Source: Halobacillus litoralis (GTDB taxonomy: Bacteria; Bacillota; Bacilli; Bacillales; Halobacillaceae). From it: a DNA stretch of 64,000 nt. Each line of letters begins with the position of its first letter. Position 1 is the stretch's first letter. The stretch covers positions 1,030,659 through 1,094,658 of the forward strand of contig NZ_WMFA01000001.1 in the NCBI RefSeq assembly GCF_009856445.1, given 5' to 3'. The notes beneath the pieces were generated by a model that was given only the letters and a program-made list of their open reading frames with translations, did no database searches and had not been told where the DNA came from. Position numbers and translations under genes: made by a program. Positions 1 to 10,148 of this stretch are shown one piece after another.

Positions 1-1
1 A

Positions 2-2281
<2,280 letters not shown>

Positions 2282-2311
2282 GCTTTTCTATACCAAAAGG
2301 AGGTATATAAC

Positions 2312-3709
2312 ATGGCTAAAAAAGCGCCAGAAGTGGGAGAGTATCAATACGGTTTCCACGAAAAAGATGTTTCGATTTTCCGTACGCAAAAAGGTTTGAC
2401 GAAAGAAGTCGTTGAACAAATCTCCAACTATAAAGAAGAACCGAAATGGATGCTGGATTTCCGTTTGAAATCCTTGGAACAATTCTATAAAATGCCGATG
2501 CCTCAGTGGGGCGGCGATCTATCTGAGCTTAATTTCGATGATATCACGTATTATGTGAAGCCATCTGAACGTTCAGAGCGTTCATGGGATGAAGTCCCTG
2601 AAGAAATTAAGAACACATTCGACCGTCTTGGAATTCCGGAAGCCGAGCAGAAGTACCTTGCTGGTGTATCCGCTCAGTATGAGTCCGAGGTCGTTTATCA
2701 CAATATGGAAAAAGACCTTGAAGATTTAGGTGTTATTTTCAAGGACACGGACTCTGCGCTTAAAGAGAATGAAGATCTTTTCAAAGAGTATTTCGGTAAA
2801 GTTATTCCACCGTCTGATAACAAATTCGCAGCGTTGAACTCTGCGGTTTGGTCCGGAGGTTCCTTCATCTATGTACCGAAAGATACGAAAGTAGAAACGC
2901 CTTTGCAAGCATACTTCCGTATTAACTCTGAGAACATGGGTCAATTCGAGCGTACGTTGATCATTGCTGACGAAGGATCTTCTGTTCACTACGTAGAAGG
3001 CTGTACAGCACCAACCTATTCTTCCAGCTCTCTGCACAGTGCCGTTGTAGAAATCTTCGTTAAAGATAACGCTTATTGCCGTTATACAACGATCCAAAAC
3101 TGGGCGAACAACGTGTATAACCTTGTAACGAAGCGTGCGGTTGCAGAGTCAAACGCTACGATGGAATGGGTTGATGGAAACCTAGGTTCCAAACTGACGA
3201 TGAAGTATCCTGCTGTTCTTCTTAAAGGTGAAGGAGCGCGTGGTATGACACTTTCCATCGCTCTCGCTGGTAAAGGGCAGCACCAGGATGCCGGTGCTAA
3301 AATGCACCACCTTGCGCCGAACACATCTTCTACAATCGTTTCTAAATCCATCTCTAAACATGGTGGTAAAGTAACGTATCGCGGAATTGTTCAATTCGGA
3401 CGTAAAGCTGAAGGTGCTCGTTCCAATGTTGAGTGTGATACGCTTATCATGGATAATGAGTCCACATCCGATACGATCCCTTATAACGAAATCATGAACG
3501 AGAACATCTCTCTAGAGCACGAAGCGAAAGTTTCTAAAGTCTCCGAAGAGCAGTTGTTCTACCTGATGAGTCGTGGTCTTTCTGAAGAAGAAGCTACAGA
3601 AATGATCGTCATGGGCTTCATTGAACCGTTCACTAAAGAGCTCCCAATGGAGTATGCCGTAGAAATGAACCGTCTCATTAAATTTGAAATGGAAGGTTCC
3701 ATCGGTTAA
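2312..3709 (+). CDS. sufB: SufB, Fe-S cluster assembly scaffold protein
   Basis: Main scaffold of the SufBCD complex, on which Fe-S clusters are assembled before transfer to A-type carriers. The 465-residue length is normal. The C-terminal family signature [20 protein letters not shown] and the basic beta-helix core (for example [14 protein letters not shown]) are present. It has a strong ribosome binding site (AAAAGGAGG at 2297-2305) and is the last gene of the operon, followed immediately by a rho-independent terminator. Together with sufD, sufS and sufU it makes the usual SUF system of Firmicutes. Confidence 0.97.
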   Translation: MAKKAPEVGEYQYGFHEKDVSIFRTQKGLTKEVVEQISNYKEEPKWMLDFRLKSLEQFYKMPMPQWGGDLSELNFDDITYYVKPSERSERSWDEVPEEIKNTFDRLGIPEAEQKYLAGVSAQYESEVVYHNMEKDLEDLGVIFKDTDSALKENEDLFKEYFGKVIPPSDNKFAALNSAVWSGGSFIYVPKDTKVETPLQAYFRINSENMGQFERTLIIADEGSSVHYVEGCTAPTYSSSSLHSAVVEIFVKDNAYCRYTTIQNWANNVYNLVTKRAVAESNATMEWVDGNLGSKLTMKYPAVLLKGEGARGMTLSIALAGKGQHQDAGAKMHHLAPNTSSTIVSKSISKHGGKVTYRGIVQFGRKAEGARSNVECDTLIMDNESTSDTIPYNEIMNENISLEHEAKVSKVSEEQLFYLMSRGLSEEEATEMIVMGFIEPFTKELPMEYAVEMNRLIKFEMEGSIG

Positions 3710-3718
3710 TAAAAGATA

Positions 3719-3754
3719 TAAAGCCGTGCAGATATCATCTGCACGGCTTTTTCA
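3719..3754 (+). terminator. rho-independent terminator of the suf operon
   Basis: The stem AAGCCGTGCAGA / TCTGCACGGCTT is closed by a short AT loop and followed by a T-run. It lies 10 bases after the sufB stop. Confidence 0.9.
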
Positions 3755-3789
3755 TCGTCATCTGGTAAACTGATGGTGATTAATGGATA

Positions 3790-4380
3790 TTAAAGTATAT
3801 GGCAGGTTTCTTGAAGACTCAGTTTCGAGATTTTTGTGAGAGTTTAGGGCTCCGGGAAAAGGTTCGCTTTCCATGGGGTGGGCGGTGAGCCTCCTCAGGC
3901 TACGCCTTCCGGGGTCTCACCTGTCCCACACGTCCCATAGGAGTCTCACCGTTTCCCTCCGCCCCTTTACCATGGAATAGATTCTCGAAACCAACACTAA
4001 AAGGCAGCTCTTATGATTTTGATAGGCAGATTATAGAACCCCTACACTTATAAGTGAGGTTCTAATCCTTCCCACCTAGGCAGGCATAAAGGGCTTTGTA
4101 TCAAGCAATTACGCTTTCTAAACGTCCACTGGATAGAGTGCATATTATCCATTTCCTATAAACATATAAGCTAACTTTCCAAGTAGTGGTTTCGAGAATC
4201 TTCCTTGGCAAAGGGGCGGAGGGGAATGGCGAGACTCCTGCGGGAAAAAAGTGCTTGGTGAGACCCCACAGGACGCAGTCCGAGGAGGCTCACCGCGCTC
4301 CCGCGGAAAGCGAGCTATTCCCCGCAGCCCCCGTCACTCAACAAAAGTCTCGAAACTGAATCTTACTAAAGGGAGCTTAT
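3790..4380. repeat. composite intergenic repeat, copy A (type 1 arm, core, inverted type 2 arm)
   Basis: Two GC-rich arms of about 190 bp face each other around an AT-richer core of about 215 bp. The left arm (about 3801-3990) is type 1, with nested complementary blocks GGGAAA/TTTCCC (3854-3859, 3952-3957), ATGGG/CCCAT (3873-3877, 3934-3938) and GGTGAG/CTCACC (3884-3889, 3916-3921). The right arm (about 4190-4378) is the reverse complement of a type 2 arm. The outer ends are CTTGAAGACTCAGTTTCGAGA and its imperfect inverse. Relative to copies B, C and D the whole element is inverted. The remaining gene-free DNA from 3755 to 4485 shows no ORF with coding character. Confidence 0.85.
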
Positions 4381-4485
4381 CTATAATTAAAGGGGATGTT
4401 TGGTACTCCATTGTAGGCAAGATGTTTTATGAATACAAAACATGATACTATAATATTATCTATTAAGAGTTAAGGAAGATTCGAT

Positions 4486-5298
4486 ATGTTTTTGATTATG
4501 TTTGTTATCGGTTTAATCACAGCCCTGGTCGGCAGTGTCGCAGGTCTTGGTGGAGGCGTTATTTTAGTTCCTGTTCTCCTATTTTTAGGTGATCATTTTG
4601 CTTCCTTCAATTGGGTTACCCCGCAGACAATTGTGGGAATATCTTTAGTTGTGATGATTTTTACAGGAATGTCTTCAGCCATTTCTTACATGAAACACCA
4701 ACGAGTGGACAAAAAAATTGGACTGGTTTTTTTAAGTGGCAGTATTCCGGGAGGTATTTTAGGATCTTGGTTAAACCAATTTTTTGAAACGGATGGTTTT
4801 TCGCTTTTCTTCGGGATTGTGATGATTGCAGTTTCTTTGTTGTTTTTCATACCAAGAAGACCATCAGGTCATTCCTTGTTTAAAACAGGGATGTCCAGAG
4901 AAAAAACAGTGGATGGGAAAGTTTATAAGTACCGGATGCCTTTTTGGGTTGGGTTTTTCTTATCGTTTTGCGTAGGAATGTTATCTGGTTTATTAGGCAT
5001 AGGTGGAGGATCTTTAATGGTCCCAGCCATGATTTTATTATTAAACATTCCCCCTCACATAGCGACAGCAACTTCTATGTTCATGATTTTTTTTGCAAGT
5101 ATAACAAGTTCTGCGACACATGTACTTTTAGGTCATGTGGAATGGAGTCATACGCTCTGGTTTATTCCAGGAGCTTATTTAGGTGGAACGCTTGGGGCAT
5201 GGGTGAATCGACGACTTGATGGACAAGTGGTGGAAAGATTCCTGAGAGTGCTGCTCGTATTGATTGGCATTCGTTTAATTTGGCAAGGTTTAGGGTGA
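4486..5298 (+). CDS. yunE: TauE/SafE-family membrane permease (YunE)
   Basis: Predicted integral membrane protein of the sulfite/anion exporter family (TauE/SafE, PF01925), 270 residues. It shows the internal duplication of the family, with the glycine-rich signature repeated near residue 20 (GLGGGVILVP) and about residue 175 (GIGGGSLMVP), each opening a bundle of about four helices. The substrate is unknown; relatives move sulfite, sulfoacetate or other organosulfur anions. The ATG follows AAGGAAG at good spacing. The stop (5296-5298) is only 8 bases before the start of yunD, so the two are cotranscribed, as in B. subtilis. Confidence 0.88.
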   Translation: MFLIMFVIGLITALVGSVAGLGGGVILVPVLLFLGDHFASFNWVTPQTIVGISLVVMIFTGMSSAISYMKHQRVDKKIGLVFLSGSIPGGILGSWLNQFFETDGFSLFFGIVMIAVSLLFFIPRRPSGHSLFKTGMSREKTVDGKVYKYRMPFWVGFFLSFCVGMLSGLLGIGGGSLMVPAMILLLNIPPHIATATSMFMIFFASITSSATHVLLGHVEWSHTLWFIPGAYLGGTLGAWVNRRLDGQVVERFLRVLLVLIGIRLIWQGLG

Positions 5299-5306
5299 GG
5301 AGACTG

Positions 5307-6695
5307 ATGATGAAGGAAAAATTATACTTTTACTATACAAGCGATCTGCACAGTCACTTTGAAAATTGGCCACAAATCGTCGGGTACTTTAATGAACAGA
5401 AGAGGAAACATGAAGAAAAGGGCGAAGAATGCTGGCTTTTCGATAATGGCGACCATGTTGATCGTTTCCATCCTATTGCAGAAGGTTTGATGGGAAAAGG
5501 CAATGTTGAACTGTTGAATGACGCTGGATATGATGTGGCAACGATCGGAAATAATGAGGGCATCACTTTAGCGAGTGAAGATCTTCATTCCTTATACGAT
5601 CATGCGAATTTTCGTGTCGTTTGTGCCAATTTGGATTGTAAGAGCTCCTCTTCACCTGCCTGGTTAAAACCCTATCACATTCTGGAGTCCAAATATGGGA
5701 CGAAAATCGGAGTATTAGGTTTGACCGCCCCGTTTCAAGCGTTTTACCGACAGCTGGGATGGGATGTGCTTTCTCCTTTTGAAATTTTGGATGGGATTAT
5801 TGAAGAGTTGAGAAACCAAACGGATATCATAATCTTATTATCACACCTTGGGATAAATGAAGACGAAGAAATTGCGAGGCGTTATTCGGACATCGATATT
5901 ATCATCGGCGGGCACACTCACCACCTTTTCAAGAACGGGGAGTATATTGAGGGCGCTTTGTTGACTGCAGCAGGTAAACACGGGACGCATCTCGGTGAAG
6001 TCTCTGTGGAATGGAACATCGACACTCGCCATCTGGAAAAGAAAGAGGCTTATGCTATACCAACGGAGCAGTTGAAAAAAGATGATGGAGTAACAAAAAA
6101 AGTGAAAGAGATTCGTTCTAAGGCCGTTCATGAACTGGGAACTCCCGTGGCATATCTCCGTGAACCGCTCCACATTGCATGGTTTCAGGACACCCCTCTT
6201 ATGAACCGCTTGACTGAGCAATTACGCTTATGGACATCGGCGGATATAGCGATGTTAAATGCGGGGGTCCTTTTAGATCATTTATCTGCTGGAGAAATTA
6301 CTTATGAAGATATTCATCGTATTTGTCCCCACCCGATGAATCCCTGTCTTGTGGAATTGAAAGGGGATGAACTTCTGGAAGTGATTCGAGCGGCTCATAC
6401 GAAAGAACTGACAGAAATAAGGCTGAAAGGCTTTGGGTTCAGGGGCGAAGTAATCGGAAAGATGGTTTTTGCGGGAATTGAGATAGAAATAGGGATAGAT
6501 GATGATGGAGGTGAACATGTAAAGCGTGTCACCTTTGAAGGGGAACCAATTGATTACGAGCGGACCTATCAATTTGCTACAGCGGACACATTTACATTTG
6601 GCCGGTTCTTTCCTGAAATCGCCTATGCTAAGTCAAAAAAATACTTTATGCCTGAACTATTGCGTGATCTTTTGTCTGAAGCACTTAAATCATAA
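5307..6695 (+). CDS. yunD: calcineurin-like metallophosphatase / 5'-nucleotidase family protein (YunD)
   Basis: Two-domain protein of the UshA/5'-nucleotidase type, 462 residues, without a signal peptide and therefore probably cytoplasmic. The N-terminal metallophosphoesterase domain shows all the metal motifs in order: SDLHSHFE, DNGDHVDR, TIGNNEG, LLSHLG and GGHTHHLF. The C-terminal half is the 5'-nucleotidase substrate domain. An upstream TTG at 5280 lies inside yunE and has no ribosome binding site; GAGGAG at 5297-5302 supports the paired ATGs at 5307/5310. The physiological substrate is not known. Confidence 0.88.
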   Translation: MMKEKLYFYYTSDLHSHFENWPQIVGYFNEQKRKHEEKGEECWLFDNGDHVDRFHPIAEGLMGKGNVELLNDAGYDVATIGNNEGITLASEDLHSLYDHANFRVVCANLDCKSSSSPAWLKPYHILESKYGTKIGVLGLTAPFQAFYRQLGWDVLSPFEILDGIIEELRNQTDIIILLSHLGINEDEEIARRYSDIDIIIGGHTHHLFKNGEYIEGALLTAAGKHGTHLGEVSVEWNIDTRHLEKKEAYAIPTEQLKKDDGVTKKVKEIRSKAVHELGTPVAYLREPLHIAWFQDTPLMNRLTEQLRLWTSADIAMLNAGVLLDHLSAGEITYEDIHRICPHPMNPCLVELKGDELLEVIRAAHTKELTEIRLKGFGFRGEVIGKMVFAGIEIEIGIDDDGGEHVKRVTFEGEPIDYERTYQFATADTFTFGRFFPEIAYAKSKKYFMPELLRDLLSEALKS

Positions 6696-6698
6696 CAC

Positions 6699-6726
6699 TG
6701 AGAGCTACCTTTATAGGTAGCTCTCT
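6699..6726 (+). terminator. hairpin after yunD, weak terminator
   Basis: GAGAGCTACCT and AGGTAGCTCTC form a perfect stem with a small loop. The T-run after it is poor, so termination may be partial. Confidence 0.6.
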
Positions 6727-6753
6727 TACATAATGGATCGTTAGGAGCTTATT

Positions 6754-7070
6754 ATGAGAGTCGTTGCTACAAATTCCCTAGTACCAGGTGCTGTTTTAGC
6801 TAAAACCATTTACAATGAAAATAGTCGAGCACTTCTCCAACAAGGTGTCGCTTTTACACCTAGGATGGTTGTATTGCGGTCTATCTCAACGGGGTATCTG
6901 TTCAATTGGATGATGGACGTGAAGCGATCGTTGTAAAACAGAACTCATACTTATGTGATCGCCCGGTAATAAGGGAAATTAAAAGAGATGGAACAAGGGG
7001 GCGGGACATCGACTTGTCTAAAGAATTAAATATTATGATAGCGAATTGTCATCTGACCTCGGTAAGTTGA
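6754..7070 (+). pseudogene. HD-GYP domain protein remnant (internal deletion plus frame change)
   Basis: The first 38 or so codons read MRVVATNSLVPGAVLAKTIY and onward, the typical N-terminal start of Bacillaceae HD-GYP (cyclic-di-GMP phosphodiesterase-like) proteins. Near 6870-6882 the frame changes. In the third frame, from 6882 to the stop at 7068-7070, the sequence reads as the C-terminal end of the same family (YLNGVSVQLDDGREAIVVKQ, then RPVIREI and DIDLSKELN). The whole catalytic HD-GYP core between these parts is missing. The gene is therefore a fossil of about 317 bases and cannot make an active enzyme. An intact relative would be about 360 residues. Confidence 0.8.
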
Positions 7071-7120
7071 TGCTTAAACCCTTCTTTTCTTTCATATAGA
7101 TAGATGAGGAGGGTTGTTCT

Positions 7121-7891
7121 ATGCCAAAAAAGAGTGCGACTACTGGTTCCACGATCGGAAAAAGGATTGTGCTTAGTCTGCTGTTTTTCGCCCTTTTCAC
7201 AGCGTTAAGTCTATGGTTCATTAACCGAGGTGTGACACCGGCTCTCGTAGAAATTGCTGAAACAAAAGCTCAACAGCTGGCTAGGGATGCCATTAATGAA
7301 GCAGTCAGTAAAACGATTGCAGAAGATCTACAATTTAATGACCTTGTCAATATGGAGAAGGATAACCAAGGTAACATCGTTTATATGGGTTGGAACTCTG
7401 TCGTCGTTAACCGTGCACTGCGTGACACGACGATACGTGTTCAAAACTTTTTAAAGAGGATGGAGCTTGGCGAGCTTCCTATGGAGGATACTTCTCTGGA
7501 GCCAAATATTGACCCTGACCGTACACAGGAAGAGTTAGGGGAACAGCCAGCGACACTCATTGAACTCCCTATTGGGGTAGCGACAAACAATAGTTTACTT
7601 GCAAACCTCGGGCCGAAGGTTCCTGTTCAACTTAGAGTAATTGGAGACGTTCAATCTGAAGTCGATATCAAGATGACTGAGTACGGAATTAACGCTGCAC
7701 TGTTTGAATTGACGATTCATTTTGAAGTAAATGTCCGTATTGTTATTCCGTTTTCTACAGAAACAACGGTGGTAACCAATAACATTCCCATTGATCAAGC
7801 TACCATTCTTGGTAAAGTTCCTAATTTTTATGGTGGTATGGGAGGAGAGGGAGATCCATCATTTTCCTATCCGATGGACCCCTTGCAATAA
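7121..7891 (+). CDS. yunB: sporulation protein YunB
   Basis: A 256-residue protein of the YunB family, required for normal spore formation in B. subtilis and made in the mother cell under sigma-E. One N-terminal membrane segment (about residues 16-35, RIVLSLLFFALFTALSLWFI) is followed by a long alpha/beta outer domain with sections IELPIGVATNNSLLANLG and FEVNVRIVIPFSTETTVV. The ATG is preceded by GAGGAGGG. The order yunE-yunD-(pseudogene)-yunB resembles B. subtilis, but yunC, expected between yunD and yunB, is absent. The lysine-riboswitch promoter begins at the stop codon. Confidence 0.88.
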   Translation: MPKKSATTGSTIGKRIVLSLLFFALFTALSLWFINRGVTPALVEIAETKAQQLARDAINEAVSKTIAEDLQFNDLVNMEKDNQGNIVYMGWNSVVVNRALRDTTIRVQNFLKRMELGELPMEDTSLEPNIDPDRTQEELGEQPATLIELPIGVATNNSLLANLGPKVPVQLRVIGDVQSEVDIKMTEYGINAALFELTIHFEVNVRIVIPFSTETTVVTNNIPIDQATILGKVPNFYGGMGGEGDPSFSYPMDPLQ

Positions 7892-7911
7892 ATGCTTGGA
7901 ATTGTTAGAAT
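7883..7911 (+). promoter_or_regulatory. promoter of the lysine-riboswitch transcript
   Basis: TTGCAA (7883-7888), a 17-base spacer, and TAGAAT (7906-7911) form a sigma-A type promoter overlapping the yunB stop codon. It would start transcription just before the riboswitch. Confidence 0.65.
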
Positions 7912-7942
7912 TACTGAGAATTGAATATGCGTGACCTTATCA

Positions 7943-8197
7943 GATCGGTGAGGTAGAGGTGCAAACACCATCAGTAATCAATTGGAGCCAGACAAGCGAC
8001 GATAATTGGTGGAAGGGGATGTTTGCCGAAGTGTCTTGTAGTTCGTCAAGCTATACGACGCTGGTGTATATCTGAACAAGAGATACACTGTCATGCATGC
8101 TTTTGGGTGCATGGGGCGCTACTGATCGAAATGGAGGATAATCAAATTGCCACTTACAAAGGCAATGGTAGGTTATTTTCTATCATTGTCTTTTTTT
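7943..8197 (+). promoter_or_regulatory. lysine riboswitch (L box) with terminator
   Basis: The conserved L-box core is readable: GAGGTAGAGGTGCAA at 7950-7964, an AGTA motif, then GGAAGGGGATGTTTGCCGA and a late ACTGTCATGC element. Helix P1 closes between 7943-7949 (GATCGGT) and 8121-8127 (ACTGATC). The expression platform is an intrinsic terminator at 8160-8197 (AGGCAATGGTAG / CTATCATTGTCT, then seven Ts). Lysine should stabilise the aptamer and terminate transcription, lowering expression of the transporter at 8265. Confidence 0.88.
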
Positions 8198-8264
8198 ATT
8201 CCTCATTTTTATCCGCAGTAGCCTTCCAATCCCGTTACATCAAGATTTACGGAGGGGAACGATT

Positions 8265-9821
8265 ATGGAAGGAACCATCTATTCTTTAATTCCAGCAGTA
8301 TTAATGTTAATCCTTGTCCTATTGACAAGGAAAGTCATCCTATCTTTAGGAATTGGCATCATCGTAGGAGCATTCCTGATCACACAAATGGATATTGGCG
8401 GAGGATTGTCGTTAATCTGGTCAATTTTCGCAAACATCTTTGTCAGTGAAGGCGCACTGAATATGGGAAATATTTATTTGTTATCATTTCTATTCTTATT
8501 AGGAATTACGACCGCCTTCATGACAGCCTCTGGGGGAAGCAGGGCTTTTGGCCGCTGGGCTGTTGAGCGTATTCGTACGAGAAAAGGAGCGACACTCGTC
8601 CCTGCTGTGCTTGGCATCATCATTTTTATTGATGATTATTTCAATGCACTGGCCGTAGGACAAGTGGCGCGCCCTGTAACGGATCGATATAAAGTATCAC
8701 GGGCTAAATTGGCTTATTATATTGATTCCACGTCAGCTCCGATTACTGTCATATCACCGATTTCCAGTTGGGGAGCTTATATAATTGGAACAATTGGCAG
8801 TATTCTGGCTGCTAATGAAATTACGCAATACCAGGCTTTTGAAGCATTCGTCCTTATGATTCCTGCAAATTTATATGTGTTCGCAGCACTATTGCTCGTA
8901 TTCCTGACGATTTACTTAAGATTGGATTTTGGTCCAATGAAAGTACACGAAAAGCGGGCCTTGGAAACGGGAGAATTGAACAATCCTGAAAAAGGGGATG
9001 TACCTGGTGATTTGAATGACGAATTCAAAGAGCATAACCATGGGAAGATCTCTCATCTAATCTGGCCGATTGTAGCACTCGTTGTCGGAACTGTGCTAAC
9101 AATGATTATCACAGGAATGCGTAACACGGAAGGCAATGTGGACCTTCTCTCTATCTTTGCCAACACAAATGTGAACATCTCCTTGTTCACAGGTGGAGTT
9201 GTTTCTGTTCTGGTTGCTCTTGTGCTGTATATCAGTCAACCAAAGCCTAAATCAGGAACCCCTTTAGTGTTTGGTCAAGGCATGAAAGCAATGTTACCAG
9301 CGATTTACATCTTGGTTTTCGCCTGGATGATCGGTGATATCATCGGCCAGCTGCAAACCGGAGAATATTTAGCACAGCAGTTCACTCAAGCAGATATAAA
9401 TCTTGCTTATCTGCCTTTGATTATTTTCTTACTGTCCGGTTTCATGGCATTATCTACAGGAACATCCTGGGGAACATTTGGCATTATGCTTCCAATTGCA
9501 GGGGAAATTGCAGCAGTATCCGATCCTACACTGATTCTTCCGGCACTGTCAGCAGTACTTGCGGGATCTGTGTTTGGTGACCACTGTTCACCGATATCCG
9601 ATACGACGATTCTTTCCTCAACTGGGGCAGGATCGAACCACATCGATCATGTACTCACACAGCTACCTTATGCCCTTATCGCTGCAGGAGCTGCTTCCAT
9701 AGGTTATGTCATTTTAGGACTGTCCGGTGGAGTTTGGCTTCCGCTGTTGCTCACGCTAATTATAGTTACAGTTGCAGCTTTCATCATTCACAAATTTAAT
9801 CATGGTCAACCAACGGAGTAA
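8265..9821 (+). CDS. NhaC-family antiporter, probable lysine transporter (LysW type)
   Basis: A 518-residue membrane protein of the NhaC Na+/H+ antiporter superfamily, with about 12 hydrophobic segments. Conserved family stretches include IIFIDDYFNALAVGQV, DSTSAPITVISPISSWG and VFGDHCSPISDTTILSS. General annotation would be Na+/H+ antiporter. The lysine riboswitch directly upstream points instead to lysine uptake, a link already known for NhaC-like LysW proteins in other Firmicutes. The start has GGAGGGG 7 bases upstream. Lysine as substrate is inferred from regulation, not from sequence alone. Confidence 0.85.
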   Translation: MEGTIYSLIPAVLMLILVLLTRKVILSLGIGIIVGAFLITQMDIGGGLSLIWSIFANIFVSEGALNMGNIYLLSFLFLLGITTAFMTASGGSRAFGRWAVERIRTRKGATLVPAVLGIIIFIDDYFNALAVGQVARPVTDRYKVSRAKLAYYIDSTSAPITVISPISSWGAYIIGTIGSILAANEITQYQAFEAFVLMIPANLYVFAALLLVFLTIYLRLDFGPMKVHEKRALETGELNNPEKGDVPGDLNDEFKEHNHGKISHLIWPIVALVVGTVLTMIITGMRNTEGNVDLLSIFANTNVNISLFTGGVVSVLVALVLYISQPKPKSGTPLVFGQGMKAMLPAIYILVFAWMIGDIIGQLQTGEYLAQQFTQADINLAYLPLIIFLLSGFMALSTGTSWGTFGIMLPIAGEIAAVSDPTLILPALSAVLAGSVFGDHCSPISDTTILSSTGAGSNHIDHVLTQLPYALIAAGAASIGYVILGLSGGVWLPLLLTLIIVTVAAFIIHKFNHGQPTE

Positions 9822-9845
9822 TAATAAAAAAAGTTGTTTTAATTG

Positions 9846-9886
9846 AAGAGCAGGGAACGGTCACCGTTTCTGCTCTCTTTTTATTT
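9846..9886 (+). terminator. terminator of the NhaC-family gene
   Basis: AGAGCAGGGAACGG and CCGTTTCTGCTCT form a long stem followed by a T-rich tail. The next 150 bases (9887-10040) hold nothing I can identify. Confidence 0.85.
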
Positions 9887-10044
9887 TGAGCCGATTCACT
9901 TAACCAAAGTCTCAAAAAAGACATAGTGAATATGGCTGTCGCGCCTACCCGTTGTTTGAAGATGCCTCAAAGGAATAATATGGTAGTTCTTTTTGCTTAA
10001 GCCTTTTCACTCACCTTCCAATTTCTGAAAATTAAAAAATTATT

Positions 10045-10073
10045 TTGACAAGCTGTGTGTTGCTCGTTATAAT
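10045..10073 (+). promoter_or_regulatory. sigma-A promoter of the NSS transporter operon
   Basis: Perfect TTGACA (10045-10050), a 17-base spacer, and perfect TATAAT (10068-10073). The 5' leader to the start codon is about 70 bases. Confidence 0.85.
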
Positions 10074-10148
10074 TTAAAGCAGAATAATCAGAAAAATAAA
10101 AATTGAAAAACGTCTTTTAAAGATGTTTAACTCAGGGAGGTCTTTCGC

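Noticed and set aside
4251..4445. Small ORF beginning MLGETPQDAVRGGS, also seen at 19607-19795 and partly at 34850-35059
   Set aside because: It is the translation of the repeat arm itself. It recurs only because the DNA repeat recurs, and it has no ribosome binding site or codon pattern of a gene.
6754..6936. 60-codon ORF as an intact small gene
   Set aside because: The N-terminal part is a clear HD-GYP start, and the matching C-terminus follows in another frame, so it is a broken gene.
8023..8289. 88-codon ORF before the NhaC-family gene
   Set aside because: It lies within the lysine riboswitch and its terminator, and no known protein pattern is seen.
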